Assembly: GCF_013131805.1 (NCBI RefSeq)
Contig: NZ_JABJRC010000005.1
Span: 62,001-126,000, forward strand
Source: Kribbella sandramycini
GTDB taxonomy: Bacteria > Actinomycetota > Actinomycetes > Propionibacteriales > Kribbellaceae
Length of the DNA: 64,000 nt
Direction of reading: 5' to 3'
The notes beneath the pieces are model-generated. The model had not been told where the DNA came from and searched no databases. It saw nothing but the letters and a program-made list of their open reading frames with translations. A program made the translations under genes and the position numbers. Positions 32,688 to 40,045 of this stretch are shown here, piece after piece (position 1 is the stretch's first letter; each line of letters opens with the position of its first letter).

Positions 32688-34451
32688 TCAGGACGGCGGA
32701 TCGGTGGGTTTCGCCAACCGGTCGCGACGCCTGCTCAACCGCGTCCTTGCGGTACCACCGGCGGACCGGCGGGAGGTTTCCAGTGTGCTGGCCGGATCGG
32801 GATCCCGCAGCCGCGCGGCGAGTTCGCGGACGGTCGGGTAGGTGAACAGTTCGAGGGTCGCGATCGGCCGGCCGAGGACGGCGCTCAGCCGGTCACGCGC
32901 CTGGGCGGCCGACAACGAGTGCCCGCCGAGGTCGAAGAAGCTGTCGTCCGGCCCGAGCTCCGGGACGCCGAGCACCTCGGACCAGACCGCAGTCACGATC
33001 TCCGCCGTCGAGGCGTCCGGAGCGATCACTGCCACCGCTGCCGGTTCCGGAACCGGCAGCGCCCGGACGTCGATCTTCCCGCTCGTCGTCACCGGGAGCG
33101 CGTCGAGGACGACGAACTCCTCCGGAACCATTGCCCTCGGCATGCTTCGGCCGAGGAACTGCCGCAGTTCCGGCATTTCCAGGGTTTTCCGCAGGACGAC
33201 GTACGCGATCAACCGGCCGTCGGCGACCCCGACATGGGCCTGGGCGACCTGCGGGTGGGTGGTCAGTACGGCGCTGATCGCAGCGGGCTCGATCCGGTGA
33301 CCGCGGATCTTCACCTGCTCGTCGTTGCGGCCGACGAAGATCAGACCGGCCCGCTCGGCACGCACAAGATCGCCGCTGCGATAGGCCCGCGGAGCATTCT
33401 GGAACCGACCGGCCTCCAGTTCCGGATCGAGGTACCGCGCGACGCCGACGCCGCCGATCACCAGCTCCCCGGTCGCACCCCACTCGACCGGGCGGCCGGC
33501 GTCGTCGACGACCGAGAGCTGCCAGCCGTCGAGCGGCGTACCGATCCGGACCGTCTCGTCGGCCACCATCCGCCAGGCGCACGCGACGACCGTCGTCTCG
33601 GTCGGCCCATAGGTGTTCCAGACCTCACGATCAGCAGTGATGAACCGCTTGGCCAGCTCGGGCGGACAGGCTTCGCCACCGAAAATCAGCAACCGGACGC
33701 CGGGCAGCGCATCACCCGGCCAGAGGCCCGCGAGCGTCGGCACGGTCGAAATGACGGTGATCCCGCGCTCGACCAGCCATGGACACAGGTCTGCACCGGA
33801 TCGGACCAGCTCGCGCGGCGCGGGCATCAGGCAGGCGCCGCTGCGCCAGGCGAGCCACATCTCTTCACAGGAGGCGTCGAAGGCGACCGAGAAGCCTGCC
33901 AGCACACGGTCTCCCGGCCCGAGCGCGGTGAACAGCCGCGCCTCGGCGTCGGCGAAAGCAGCCGCTGATACGTGGGTGACTGCGACGCCTTTGGGTCGAC
34001 CGGTCGTGCCGGAGGTGAAGATGATCCAGGCGTCGTCGTCCGGCCCGGGGCGGCCGGCTCCCTGGGTTTGCGCGCGTAAGACGAACTCGGGATCGAACAC
34101 CCCACAGACCTCGGCGTCCGCCCAGACCGCGGCGGCACGCTCGTCGGGGTCGTCGACGTCGACCGGTACGTACGCCGCGCCGGCCGCGAGGATGCCGAGG
34201 ATCGTCAGGTAAAGCTCGGCCCGGCCGGACTTCATCCGAATCCCGATCCGATCCCCCGGGCCGACGCCGTCCGACCGCAGCCGGGTGGCGATCTCGGCGA
34301 CGTGGCGCGCGAATTCGGCGTACGTCAGGACAGTGTCGCCGTCGTCGATCGCGGGCGCGTCCGGATGGGCGGCGACCGTCGCGTCGAGGATGTCGAGGAG
34401 CGTGCGCGCGGCGGCTGGTGGTCGACCCGGCAGGAGTGCGGCGTTGTCCAT
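32688..34451 (-). CDS. NRPS adenylation - carrier didomain, lysine-like code
   Basis: A 587-residue protein. The A domain (about 1-490) has IIFTSGTTGRPKG (A3), NTYGPTETT (A5), YRSGDLVR (A7) and VTTSGKIDV (A10). Specificity residues read by eye against GrsA are D-A-E-S-I-G-T-V-V-K, close to the bacitracin lysine code DAESIGSVCK as recalled, so lysine or a related basic amino acid is the best guess. The PCP (about 495-560) has DDSFFDLGGHSLSAAQ. A basic tail (ARTRLSRRRDRL) follows. The ATG at 34451 lies 8 bases after a TACCGT box; the TTG at 34490 in the longer frame overlaps the promoter and is rejected. It is the first gene of the reverse operon. Confidence 0.9.
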   Translation of the reverse strand: MDNAALLPGRPPAAARTLLDILDATVAAHPDAPAIDDGDTVLTYAEFARHVAEIATRLRSDGVGPGDRIGIRMKSGRAELYLTILGILAAGAAYVPVDVDDPDERAAAVWADAEVCGVFDPEFVLRAQTQGAGRPGPDDDAWIIFTSGTTGRPKGVAVTHVSAAAFADAEARLFTALGPGDRVLAGFSVAFDASCEEMWLAWRSGACLMPAPRELVRSGADLCPWLVERGITVISTVPTLAGLWPGDALPGVRLLIFGGEACPPELAKRFITADREVWNTYGPTETTVVACAWRMVADETVRIGTPLDGWQLSVVDDAGRPVEWGATGELVIGGVGVARYLDPELEAGRFQNAPRAYRSGDLVRAERAGLIFVGRNDEQVKIRGHRIEPAAISAVLTTHPQVAQAHVGVADGRLIAYVVLRKTLEMPELRQFLGRSMPRAMVPEEFVVLDALPVTTSGKIDVRALPVPEPAAVAVIAPDASTAEIVTAVWSEVLGVPELGPDDSFFDLGGHSLSAAQARDRLSAVLGRPIATLELFTYPTVRELAARLRDPDPASTLETSRRSAGGTARTRLSRRRDRLAKPTDPPS

Positions 34452-34554
34452 GACTTGACACGGTAGGGTGCGGATCGTCAAGCCTGTCAAGGGATTCGGG
34501 CACCGGCCAGCTGGTGTTCACTCGCCGTCCGCTCCCCGTGGCTAGGTTCGCGCG
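34452..34554. promoter_or_regulatory. Divergent promoter region of the hybrid cluster
   Basis: On the reverse strand, TTGACA (34490-34485), a 19-base spacer and TACCGT (34465-34460) end 8 bases before the ATG at 34451. On the forward strand, TAGGTT (34543-34548) is followed by six bases and the ATG at 34555, a leaderless arrangement. CTTGACA near 34454 and TGTCAAG near 34485 form a 7-bp inverted repeat that may be an operator. Both arms of the cluster appear to start here. Confidence 0.55.
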
Positions 34555-35787
34555 ATGACCGACGACAGCGGCGAGATTGCGGTGATCGGGATGAGCGGCC
34601 GGTTCCCGGGCGCGGCGAACGTGGCCGAGTTCTGGCAGCAGCTGGTCGAGGAGCGTGAGGGGATCACGCGGCTCGACCACCACGATCCGGAGCTGCTGCC
34701 GGCGTACGGCGTCCTGGCTGGGGCCGATGCGTTCGATGCGGAGCGCTTCGGGTACTCCGCGGCCGAGGCGGCGATCATCGATCCGCAGCAGCGGCTGCTG
34801 CTGGAGACGGCGTCCGATGCGTTGGAGCGCGCTGGGTACGGCGGTGAGCGGCCGGTGACCGGGGTGTTCGTCGGCGGGTCGACGTCCGATCATGCGGCGC
34901 GGTTGCGTGCGCAAGGGGTGGCCGAGAGCCAGGTTCGGCTAGGGACCGATCTGGACTATCTGAGCAGCCGGATTGCATACAAACTAGGGCTTTCCGGGCC
35001 TGCGCTGACTGTGCTCACGGCCTGCTCGTCATCGCTGGTCGCCGTCCATCTCGCCGTCCAGGCGCTGCTCGCCGGGGACTGCGATCTCGCGCTCGCGGGT
35101 GGTGCGAGCGTGGTCGTCGGGGCGCCGCGGGTGCGGTACGACCCGGAGGGGATCTTCTCGCCGTCCGGGCGCTGCCGGCCGTTCGACGCGGCCGGGGACG
35201 GGACGGTCGGGGCGAGTGCGGTCGGGATCGTCGTCCTGCGCCCGCTCGCCGATGCGATCGCGGACGGCGACCACATTCACGCGGTCCTCCGCGGTACGGC
35301 GGTGAACAACGACGGCCGGGCCAAGATCGGGTTCACCGCGCCGAGCGTGCTCGGCCAGGCCGAGGCGATCCGGGCCGCGCACCTGGTGGCCGACGTGACG
35401 GCTGACGAGATCGGCTACGTGGAGACGCATGGGACGGCGACGCCGATCGGCGACCCGATCGAGGTCGCCGCGCTGACCAAGGCGTTCCGGGAGACCACGG
35501 ATGCGGTCGGGTTCTGCCGGATCGGCTCGGTGAAGTCGAATATCGGTCATACCGACGCGGCGGCCGGGGTCAGCGCGCTGATCAAGACCGTGCTCTGTGT
35601 CGAGAACGGCGTCCTACCGGCCAGCCTGCACTTCACCGAGCCGAACCCGGAGATCGACTTCGCGTCGTCGCCGTTCGTGGTGAATGCCAAGACCCAGCTG
35701 TGGCCTGGGCCGCGAGTGGCCGGCGTGAACGCGATCGGGATCGGCGGGACGAACGCGCACGTGATCGTCGCGCAACACTCAGGCTGA
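34555..35787 (+). CDS. Stand-alone type I-like ketosynthase
   Basis: A 410-residue KS with no AT or ACP attached. The triad is intact: LTACSSSLVA (Cys), ETHGTATPIGDP (His) and KSNIGHTDAAAG (His). It looks like a KS domain cut from a modular PKS (GMSGRFPGAANVAEFW start, GIGGTNAHVIV end). It is transcribed away from the operon but from the shared promoter region, probably leaderless. It may elongate an amino-acyl chain on the A-PCP or the free ACP with the extender supplied in trans. Its end overlaps the convergent MFS gene by 9 bp. Confidence 0.93.
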   Translation: MTDDSGEIAVIGMSGRFPGAANVAEFWQQLVEEREGITRLDHHDPELLPAYGVLAGADAFDAERFGYSAAEAAIIDPQQRLLLETASDALERAGYGGERPVTGVFVGGSTSDHAARLRAQGVAESQVRLGTDLDYLSSRIAYKLGLSGPALTVLTACSSSLVAVHLAVQALLAGDCDLALAGGASVVVGAPRVRYDPEGIFSPSGRCRPFDAAGDGTVGASAVGIVVLRPLADAIADGDHIHAVLRGTAVNNDGRAKIGFTAPSVLGQAEAIRAAHLVADVTADEIGYVETHGTATPIGDPIEVAALTKAFRETTDAVGFCRIGSVKSNIGHTDAAAGVSALIKTVLCVENGVLPASLHFTEPNPEIDFASSPFVVNAKTQLWPGPRVAGVNAIGIGGTNAHVIVAQHSG

Positions 35788-37026
35788 CTCTTCGATGTAG
35801 TTACGCATCTTCGGGATCGCGGAGAACAGCGGCGGCAGGAACGACAGCACGTTCAGCGCGGCCGCGATCCAGAACACGTTCCGCAACCCGATCGAGTCGA
35901 CCAGCAGGCCGCCGCCGGCGGCGCCGATCGGGATCACGCCCCAGGTCGCGAACCGGAACACCGAGTTCATCCGGCCGAGCAGGTTCGTCGGGGTGACCGC
36001 CTGACAGAGGCTGACCTGGAGGACGTTGAAGATGTAGGCGCCCAGGTAGACGACGAACATCCCGGCCGCGAACGTGACCGCTCCCTGTGACAGCGGCAGG
36101 ATGATCGAGCCGCCGGTGAAGAGCACGATCGCGACCATGAACGCCGTACCGGTGCCGAGTTTGCGCGCGAACGGCTCGGCGAGCAGTGCGCCGACCACGC
36201 CGCCGCCGTTGCCGACGGCAAGGGCGATACCGATCACCGCCGGGGTCAGGTGCAGTTCGTCGGCCGCGAAGACAACCTGCAGCGCGAGGACGGCGGCGAA
36301 CGCCAACTCGGCCAGCGTCGCGCACAACAGCAGCGGACGGATCAGCGAATGGCCGAAGACGAACCGCATCCCGTCGACGATCTCGCTGCGCAGGCTGAAC
36401 TTCTCCGTCGCCGGCTCCGGCCGCGGCGCCTTGGGCAGCCGCATCACGAAGTACGCCGACGCCAGATAGGTGACCATGTCGGCGAGGATCGCCAGCGGCG
36501 CGGTCAGCCACTGGATCAGGCCACCACCCAGGCCGGGGCCGCCGATCTGGGCCACCGAGCGGGACAGCTCGAGTTTGCCGTTGGCGTCGACGAGGCGATC
36601 CTCTTCGACGATCGCGGGCAGGATCGAGAGTTGCGCGACGTCGAAGAACAACGTGCCGAGGCCGATCACGAATGTGACGACGTACAGCAGCGGCATACTC
36701 AGGAAGTCCAGCCACAAGGCGACCGGGACGATCAGCAGCGCGGCCGCGCGCCCGACGTCCGCGACGATCATCACCATCCGCAACGGCAACCGCTCGACCC
36801 AGACCCCGACCGGCAGCCCGACCAGCATGATCGGCACGTACTCGATCGCCCACAACAGACCGACCTCGAACGCCGACGCATCCAGGAAGAACAACCCGAC
36901 CAGCGGCAACGCCAGCAACGTCACATTGGTCCCCACCAACGTGACCGTCTGCGACAACCACAGATCCCGGAACCCGCCGACCCGCCACAAACTCCGACTC
37001 AGATCCGGAACCCACCTGGTAGCCAT
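35779..37026 (-). CDS. MFS exporter (EntS/macrolide-efflux-like)
   Basis: About 415 residues with 10-12 membrane helices: FRDLWLSQTVTLVGTNVTLLALPLVGL opens the N-half, and LPLRMVMIVADVGRAAALLIVP follows the first loop. This is the MFS_3 group, which exports siderophores and macrolides. The ATG at 37026 has GGGGGAG nine bases upstream and is preferred to a GTG at 37086. At the edge of the PKS/NRPS cluster and convergent with the free KS, it is the obvious candidate for product export and self-resistance. Confidence 0.88.
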   Translation of the reverse strand: MATRWVPDLSRSLWRVGGFRDLWLSQTVTLVGTNVTLLALPLVGLFFLDASAFEVGLLWAIEYVPIMLVGLPVGVWVERLPLRMVMIVADVGRAAALLIVPVALWLDFLSMPLLYVVTFVIGLGTLFFDVAQLSILPAIVEEDRLVDANGKLELSRSVAQIGGPGLGGGLIQWLTAPLAILADMVTYLASAYFVMRLPKAPRPEPATEKFSLRSEIVDGMRFVFGHSLIRPLLLCATLAELAFAAVLALQVVFAADELHLTPAVIGIALAVGNGGGVVGALLAEPFARKLGTGTAFMVAIVLFTGGSIILPLSQGAVTFAAGMFVVYLGAYIFNVLQVSLCQAVTPTNLLGRMNSVFRFATWGVIPIGAAGGGLLVDSIGLRNVFWIAAALNVLSFLPPLFSAIPKMRNYIEESA

Positions 37027-37180
37027 CGGCACAGGCTCCCCCACCCCCGCAAACACCGAGTGAGCAACGGATGTACACAACGCCACCCCTGCCGGCCGGA
37101 CGGGACTCCTATACCTTCGGGATTGCGAAGATATTTTCCGGGAGGGCGAGATAGCTGTTGCCGGGGGGCGGGTGGCGATT

Positions 37181-37192
37181 TAGAGTGGGCGG
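37181..37192 (+). promoter_or_regulatory. Leaderless-type -10 box (TAGAGT)
   Basis: TAGAGT at 37181-37186 lies exactly six bases before the ATG at 37193, with no ribosome site between. It is the same geometry as before 13950 and 34555. Confidence 0.45.
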
Positions 37193-38551
37193 ATGAAGGC
37201 GCTGCTGGTTGGGGGGAACACGGTCGGGGCGGCGGTGCGGGAGCGGGAGCCGCGGGCGGACGGGTTTCGGCATATCGATACGCCGGCGCTGGTGCGGCGG
37301 TTGCGGGATCTGGCGGCGGATACGTATCTGTTCGGGATCTGGGACTCGCCGACCGATTTCGACGATCTGCGGCGGGAGTTCCTGCCGGCGGCCGCGGCGG
37401 CGGGGATCGACGTGATTCCGTATCTGGTGCCGCCGACCGAGACGAATGCGACCGGGCGGGCGTCGCGGCCGTTCCTGCTGAACTTCGTGACCTGGGCGAC
37501 CGAGCTGGCGGAGTTGTCGACGCGGCACAAGAACCTGGTGGGCTGGGCGATCGACGAGTTCGAGTTCGAGTTCAACGCGCAGCTGTTCACGCCGGAGTAC
37601 CTGCAGAGTTTCGTCAGCGCGGCGCAGGCGGTGAATCCGGACTTCCGGTTCTACACCTGCGCGTTCCACGCGGCGGCGACCAGCGCGGAGTTCCTGGACA
37701 AGTACGGCGAGTACGTCGACGGCATCATCTACCCGTTCCTGGACGGCGACCACGAGAACACGTCGGTCGCCGAGTCGCTCGGCGACTGTCTGGACGCGAT
37801 TCTCGAGCTCACCCGGCCGCGCGATCTCGAGTTGATCCCGCTGATCTACACCGGCCGGTACCTGGACGCGCCACTCGCCCCGACCGAGGAGTACGTCGCC
37901 GCCGCGCTCGAGATCGCCGCGAAGTACGCCGCCGACGGGCGGATCGACGGGGTCGTCGCCTACGGCACCCAGCTGGACGACGCGCCGACGCCGGCGTCCG
38001 ACAACAAGGCGATGTACGGCGTCGGCCGGCTCGCGCTGATCGCGCCGCGCGGGCCGATCCGGGCCGGCGCCACCGCTACGGCGAGTCAGGTGGTCGCGGT
38101 CGATCCGACGTCGCCGCGGTACGAGATCTCATTCTGGTACCACCGCTGGTTCCACGCGCACGGCGTCGAGCCGGGGATTCATCGCCTGGAGCTGTTGATC
38201 GACGACGAGATCGTCTGGGAGATCGACATCGCCGAGCAGAACTGGCCGGTCTGGACGCAGGGCGACGGGATGATGGGCCCGGTCGACGTGACCGCCGCCG
38301 TCCGGGGCCGGCCTCGCGTACAGGTCACCTTCCGGCTGCGGACGCTGCGCGACACCACGCTCTCGTACGTCGACATCGGCGTCGACAACCTGGAGACGAT
38401 CGGGCTGTCGCTGCTGAACGGCGGCTTCGACGAGCAGTCCGACTGGACGATGGCGTCGTCCGGGCCGCTGCTCGCGCTGATCGATCACTTCGTCACGGAC
38501 CGGCCGGCCCGAATCCGCGCGGCCGTCGCGCGCTCGTACCGCAGGTATTAG
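37193..38551 (+). CDS. Putative TIM-barrel glycosidase-like protein with C-terminal beta-sandwich
   Basis: A 452-residue protein without a signal peptide. Residues 1-280 read like a beta/alpha barrel (TYLFGIWDSPTDFDDL, AAGIDVIPYLVPP, LVGWAIDEFEFEFNA, FRFYTCAFHAA, VDGIIYPFLDGD, LELIPLIYTGRY). Acidic residues at the strand ends (DEFEFE and YPFLDGD) would suit a glycoside hydrolase active site. Residues 290-440 are a beta-sandwich (RYEISFWYHRW, HRLELLIDDEIVWEID, YVDIGVDNLETIG) like a carbohydrate-binding module. I do not recognise a family. Its end overlaps the convergent MarR gene by four bases. Confidence 0.8.
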   Translation: MKALLVGGNTVGAAVREREPRADGFRHIDTPALVRRLRDLAADTYLFGIWDSPTDFDDLRREFLPAAAAAGIDVIPYLVPPTETNATGRASRPFLLNFVTWATELAELSTRHKNLVGWAIDEFEFEFNAQLFTPEYLQSFVSAAQAVNPDFRFYTCAFHAAATSAEFLDKYGEYVDGIIYPFLDGDHENTSVAESLGDCLDAILELTRPRDLELIPLIYTGRYLDAPLAPTEEYVAAALEIAAKYAADGRIDGVVAYGTQLDDAPTPASDNKAMYGVGRLALIAPRGPIRAGATATASQVVAVDPTSPRYEISFWYHRWFHAHGVEPGIHRLELLIDDEIVWEIDIAEQNWPVWTQGDGMMGPVDVTAAVRGRPRVQVTFRLRTLRDTTLSYVDIGVDNLETIGLSLLNGGFDEQSDWTMASSGPLLALIDHFVTDRPARIRAAVARSYRRY

Positions 38552-39033
38552 TCCGGGCGCGGCAGCGTGCCGTGGGTCAGGACGTGCTCGTAGATGTTCT
38601 CGAGCGCCTCGGTGAGCGGGGCGAGCAGCTCGGCCGGGAGACCGTCGAAGAACAGACTGCGGACATGGTCGACATGGCCGACCGCGGCCGCTCGCAACGT
38701 CGCCCAGCCCGCCTCCGTGAGCGTGACCTCGGTGACCCGGCGGTCCTGGGCGGATGGGCCGTGGGTGAGCAGCTCACGGCGCTCCATCCGGCGGATGTGA
38801 TGCGAGACGCGGCTGCGCTCCCAGCCGATCTGGTTCGCCAGGGCGGTGACGCTCTTGCGACTGTCGTCCGCCGTCGAGAGCGCGGTCAGGACGTCGTAGT
38901 CGGTCAGCGAGAGGCCGCTGTCGGTCTGTAGCTGGCGGTTGATCTCGTAGTTCAGCCGGAGCTGGACGCGCATATAGGCCAGCCAGGCGCGCTGCTGGTC
39001 GGCGGTCAGCCAGACGGGAATGGATTCGCCCAT
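38548..39033 (-). CDS. MarR-family transcriptional regulator
   Basis: A 161-residue winged-helix regulator (LSLTDYDVLTALSTA, VTALANQIGWERSRVSHHIRRMERRELL recognition helix, QDRRVTEVTLTEAG wing). The start ATG at 39033 follows a GAGG and keeps the family's usual N-terminal length; the upstream ATG at 39051 would put the start inside the operator-like palindrome. It is divergent from the quinone oxidoreductase gene and probably represses it and itself, with release by a phenolic or electrophile ligand. Confidence 0.9.
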   Translation of the reverse strand: MGESIPVWLTADQQRAWLAYMRVQLRLNYEINRQLQTDSGLSLTDYDVLTALSTADDSRKSVTALANQIGWERSRVSHHIRRMERRELLTHGPSAQDRRVTEVTLTEAGWATLRAAAVGHVDHVRSLFFDGLPAELLAPLTEALENIYEHVLTHGTLPRPD

Positions 39034-39040
39034 CACCTCG

Positions 39041-39060
39041 TTACGTGACATATCATGTAA
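39041..39060. promoter_or_regulatory. MarR-type operator in the divergent region
   Basis: TTACGTGA and TCATGTAA (39041-39048 and 39053-39060) form an inverted repeat with 7 of 8 positions matched around CATA. Length and AT-rich centre fit a MarR dimer site. It lies 7 bp before the MarR start and 19 bp before the oxidoreductase ATG at 39080. Confidence 0.6.
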
Positions 39061-39079
39061 TCCTACCCAAGGAGTCCTG

Positions 39080-39997
39080 ATGTCGTCTGCAACTGTGTTG
39101 TCCCAGTACGGCGCGCCGGAGGTGCTGGTCTGGTCCGAGGTCGAGCAGCCCACGCCCGGGCCGGGTCAGATCCGGATCCAGGTGTACGCCGCCGGCCTGA
39201 ACCCGACCGACCTGAAGATCCGTCGCGGCGAACTGCCCTTCCTGGGCCTGCCCGCGGTGATCGGCTACGAAGTTTCCGGTGTCGTGGACGCCGTCGGCCC
39301 CGACGTCACCGGCGTCGAGATCGGTCAGGGCGTCGCTGCCTGGCTGCCGAACCTCGGCGGGTACGGCGAGTACGTCGTCACCGCGCTCTGGTCGCCCAAA
39401 CCGGACGCCGTCAGCTGGGTCGACGCCGCTGCCCTCCCGGCTTCGGCCGAGGCCGCCGTCCGCGTCCTGCGTCAGCTCAACGTCGTTTCCGGTGAGACCC
39501 TGCTGGTCCTCGGTGGCGGCGGAGCGGTCGGCGTCATCCTCACCCAACTCGCCATCGCGGCCGGCGCGAAGGTGATCAGCGCGAACGGCGCCGCCGACGA
39601 TCAGCTTCTCCGCGACCTGGGCGCCGTCCCGGTCCGGTACGGCGCCGACCTGCTCGCGAACGTCCGCGCCGTCACCCCAGCCGTCGACGCTGTCGTCGAC
39701 GCGGCCGGGCACGGCGGTCTGGCCGAAGCCGTCGAGCTGGCCGGAGGCCCGCAGCGCGTTGTGACACTCGCCGACGGTCGTGGCGCGCAGCAGTACGGCG
39801 TCCTGATGAGCACGCCCGGCCCCGACAGCTCCCCGGACGGCGTCGGCACCGTCCTGGAGCTGGTTGCCGCCGGCAAACTTCGCCTGCGGGACTCGGTCAC
39901 CTACCCGATGGCCGACATCGCCAAGGCGCACGCCGATCTGGAGACGGGCGGCGTCCGCCAGAAGGTGGTTCTCACCTTGCCCGCACTTACCTCCTGA
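39080..39997 (+). CDS. NADPH:quinone oxidoreductase-like medium-chain dehydrogenase
   Basis: A 305-residue zinc-free MDR enzyme. The GroES-like start (ATVLSQYGAPEVLVW, GLNPTDLKIRRGELPF) and cofactor fold with VLGGGGAVGVILTQLA are visible. Ligands of the structural zinc are absent. It reduces quinones or enones by hydride transfer from NADPH. AAGGAG precedes the ATG at 39080. The divergent MarR and the palindrome between them form a standard detoxification unit. Confidence 0.92.
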   Translation: MSSATVLSQYGAPEVLVWSEVEQPTPGPGQIRIQVYAAGLNPTDLKIRRGELPFLGLPAVIGYEVSGVVDAVGPDVTGVEIGQGVAAWLPNLGGYGEYVVTALWSPKPDAVSWVDAAALPASAEAAVRVLRQLNVVSGETLLVLGGGGAVGVILTQLAIAAGAKVISANGAADDQLLRDLGAVPVRYGADLLANVRAVTPAVDAVVDAAGHGGLAEAVELAGGPQRVVTLADGRGAQQYGVLMSTPGPDSSPDGVGTVLELVAAGKLRLRDSVTYPMADIAKAHADLETGGVRQKVVLTLPALTS

Positions 39998-40015
39998 CCC
40001 AGCCCGCATCTGTTC

Positions 40016-40045
40016 GACGGCCGGCGAGTTGCTCAGCCGGCCGTC
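40016..40045. terminator. Bidirectional hairpin between convergent genes
   Basis: Arms GACGGCCGGC (40016-40025) and its exact complement (40036-40045) enclose a 10-base loop. It lies 18 bp after the oxidoreductase stop and overlaps the stop of the convergent GH110-like gene. Confidence 0.6.

Noticed and set aside
36250..38931. 893-codon open frame on the plus strand across the MFS gene and its neighbour
   Set aside because: It is the antisense shadow of a clear MFS protein and then an alternate frame of the 37193 gene; composition is Arg/Asp/Gly-rich without any fold motif. High GC content keeps shadow frames open.
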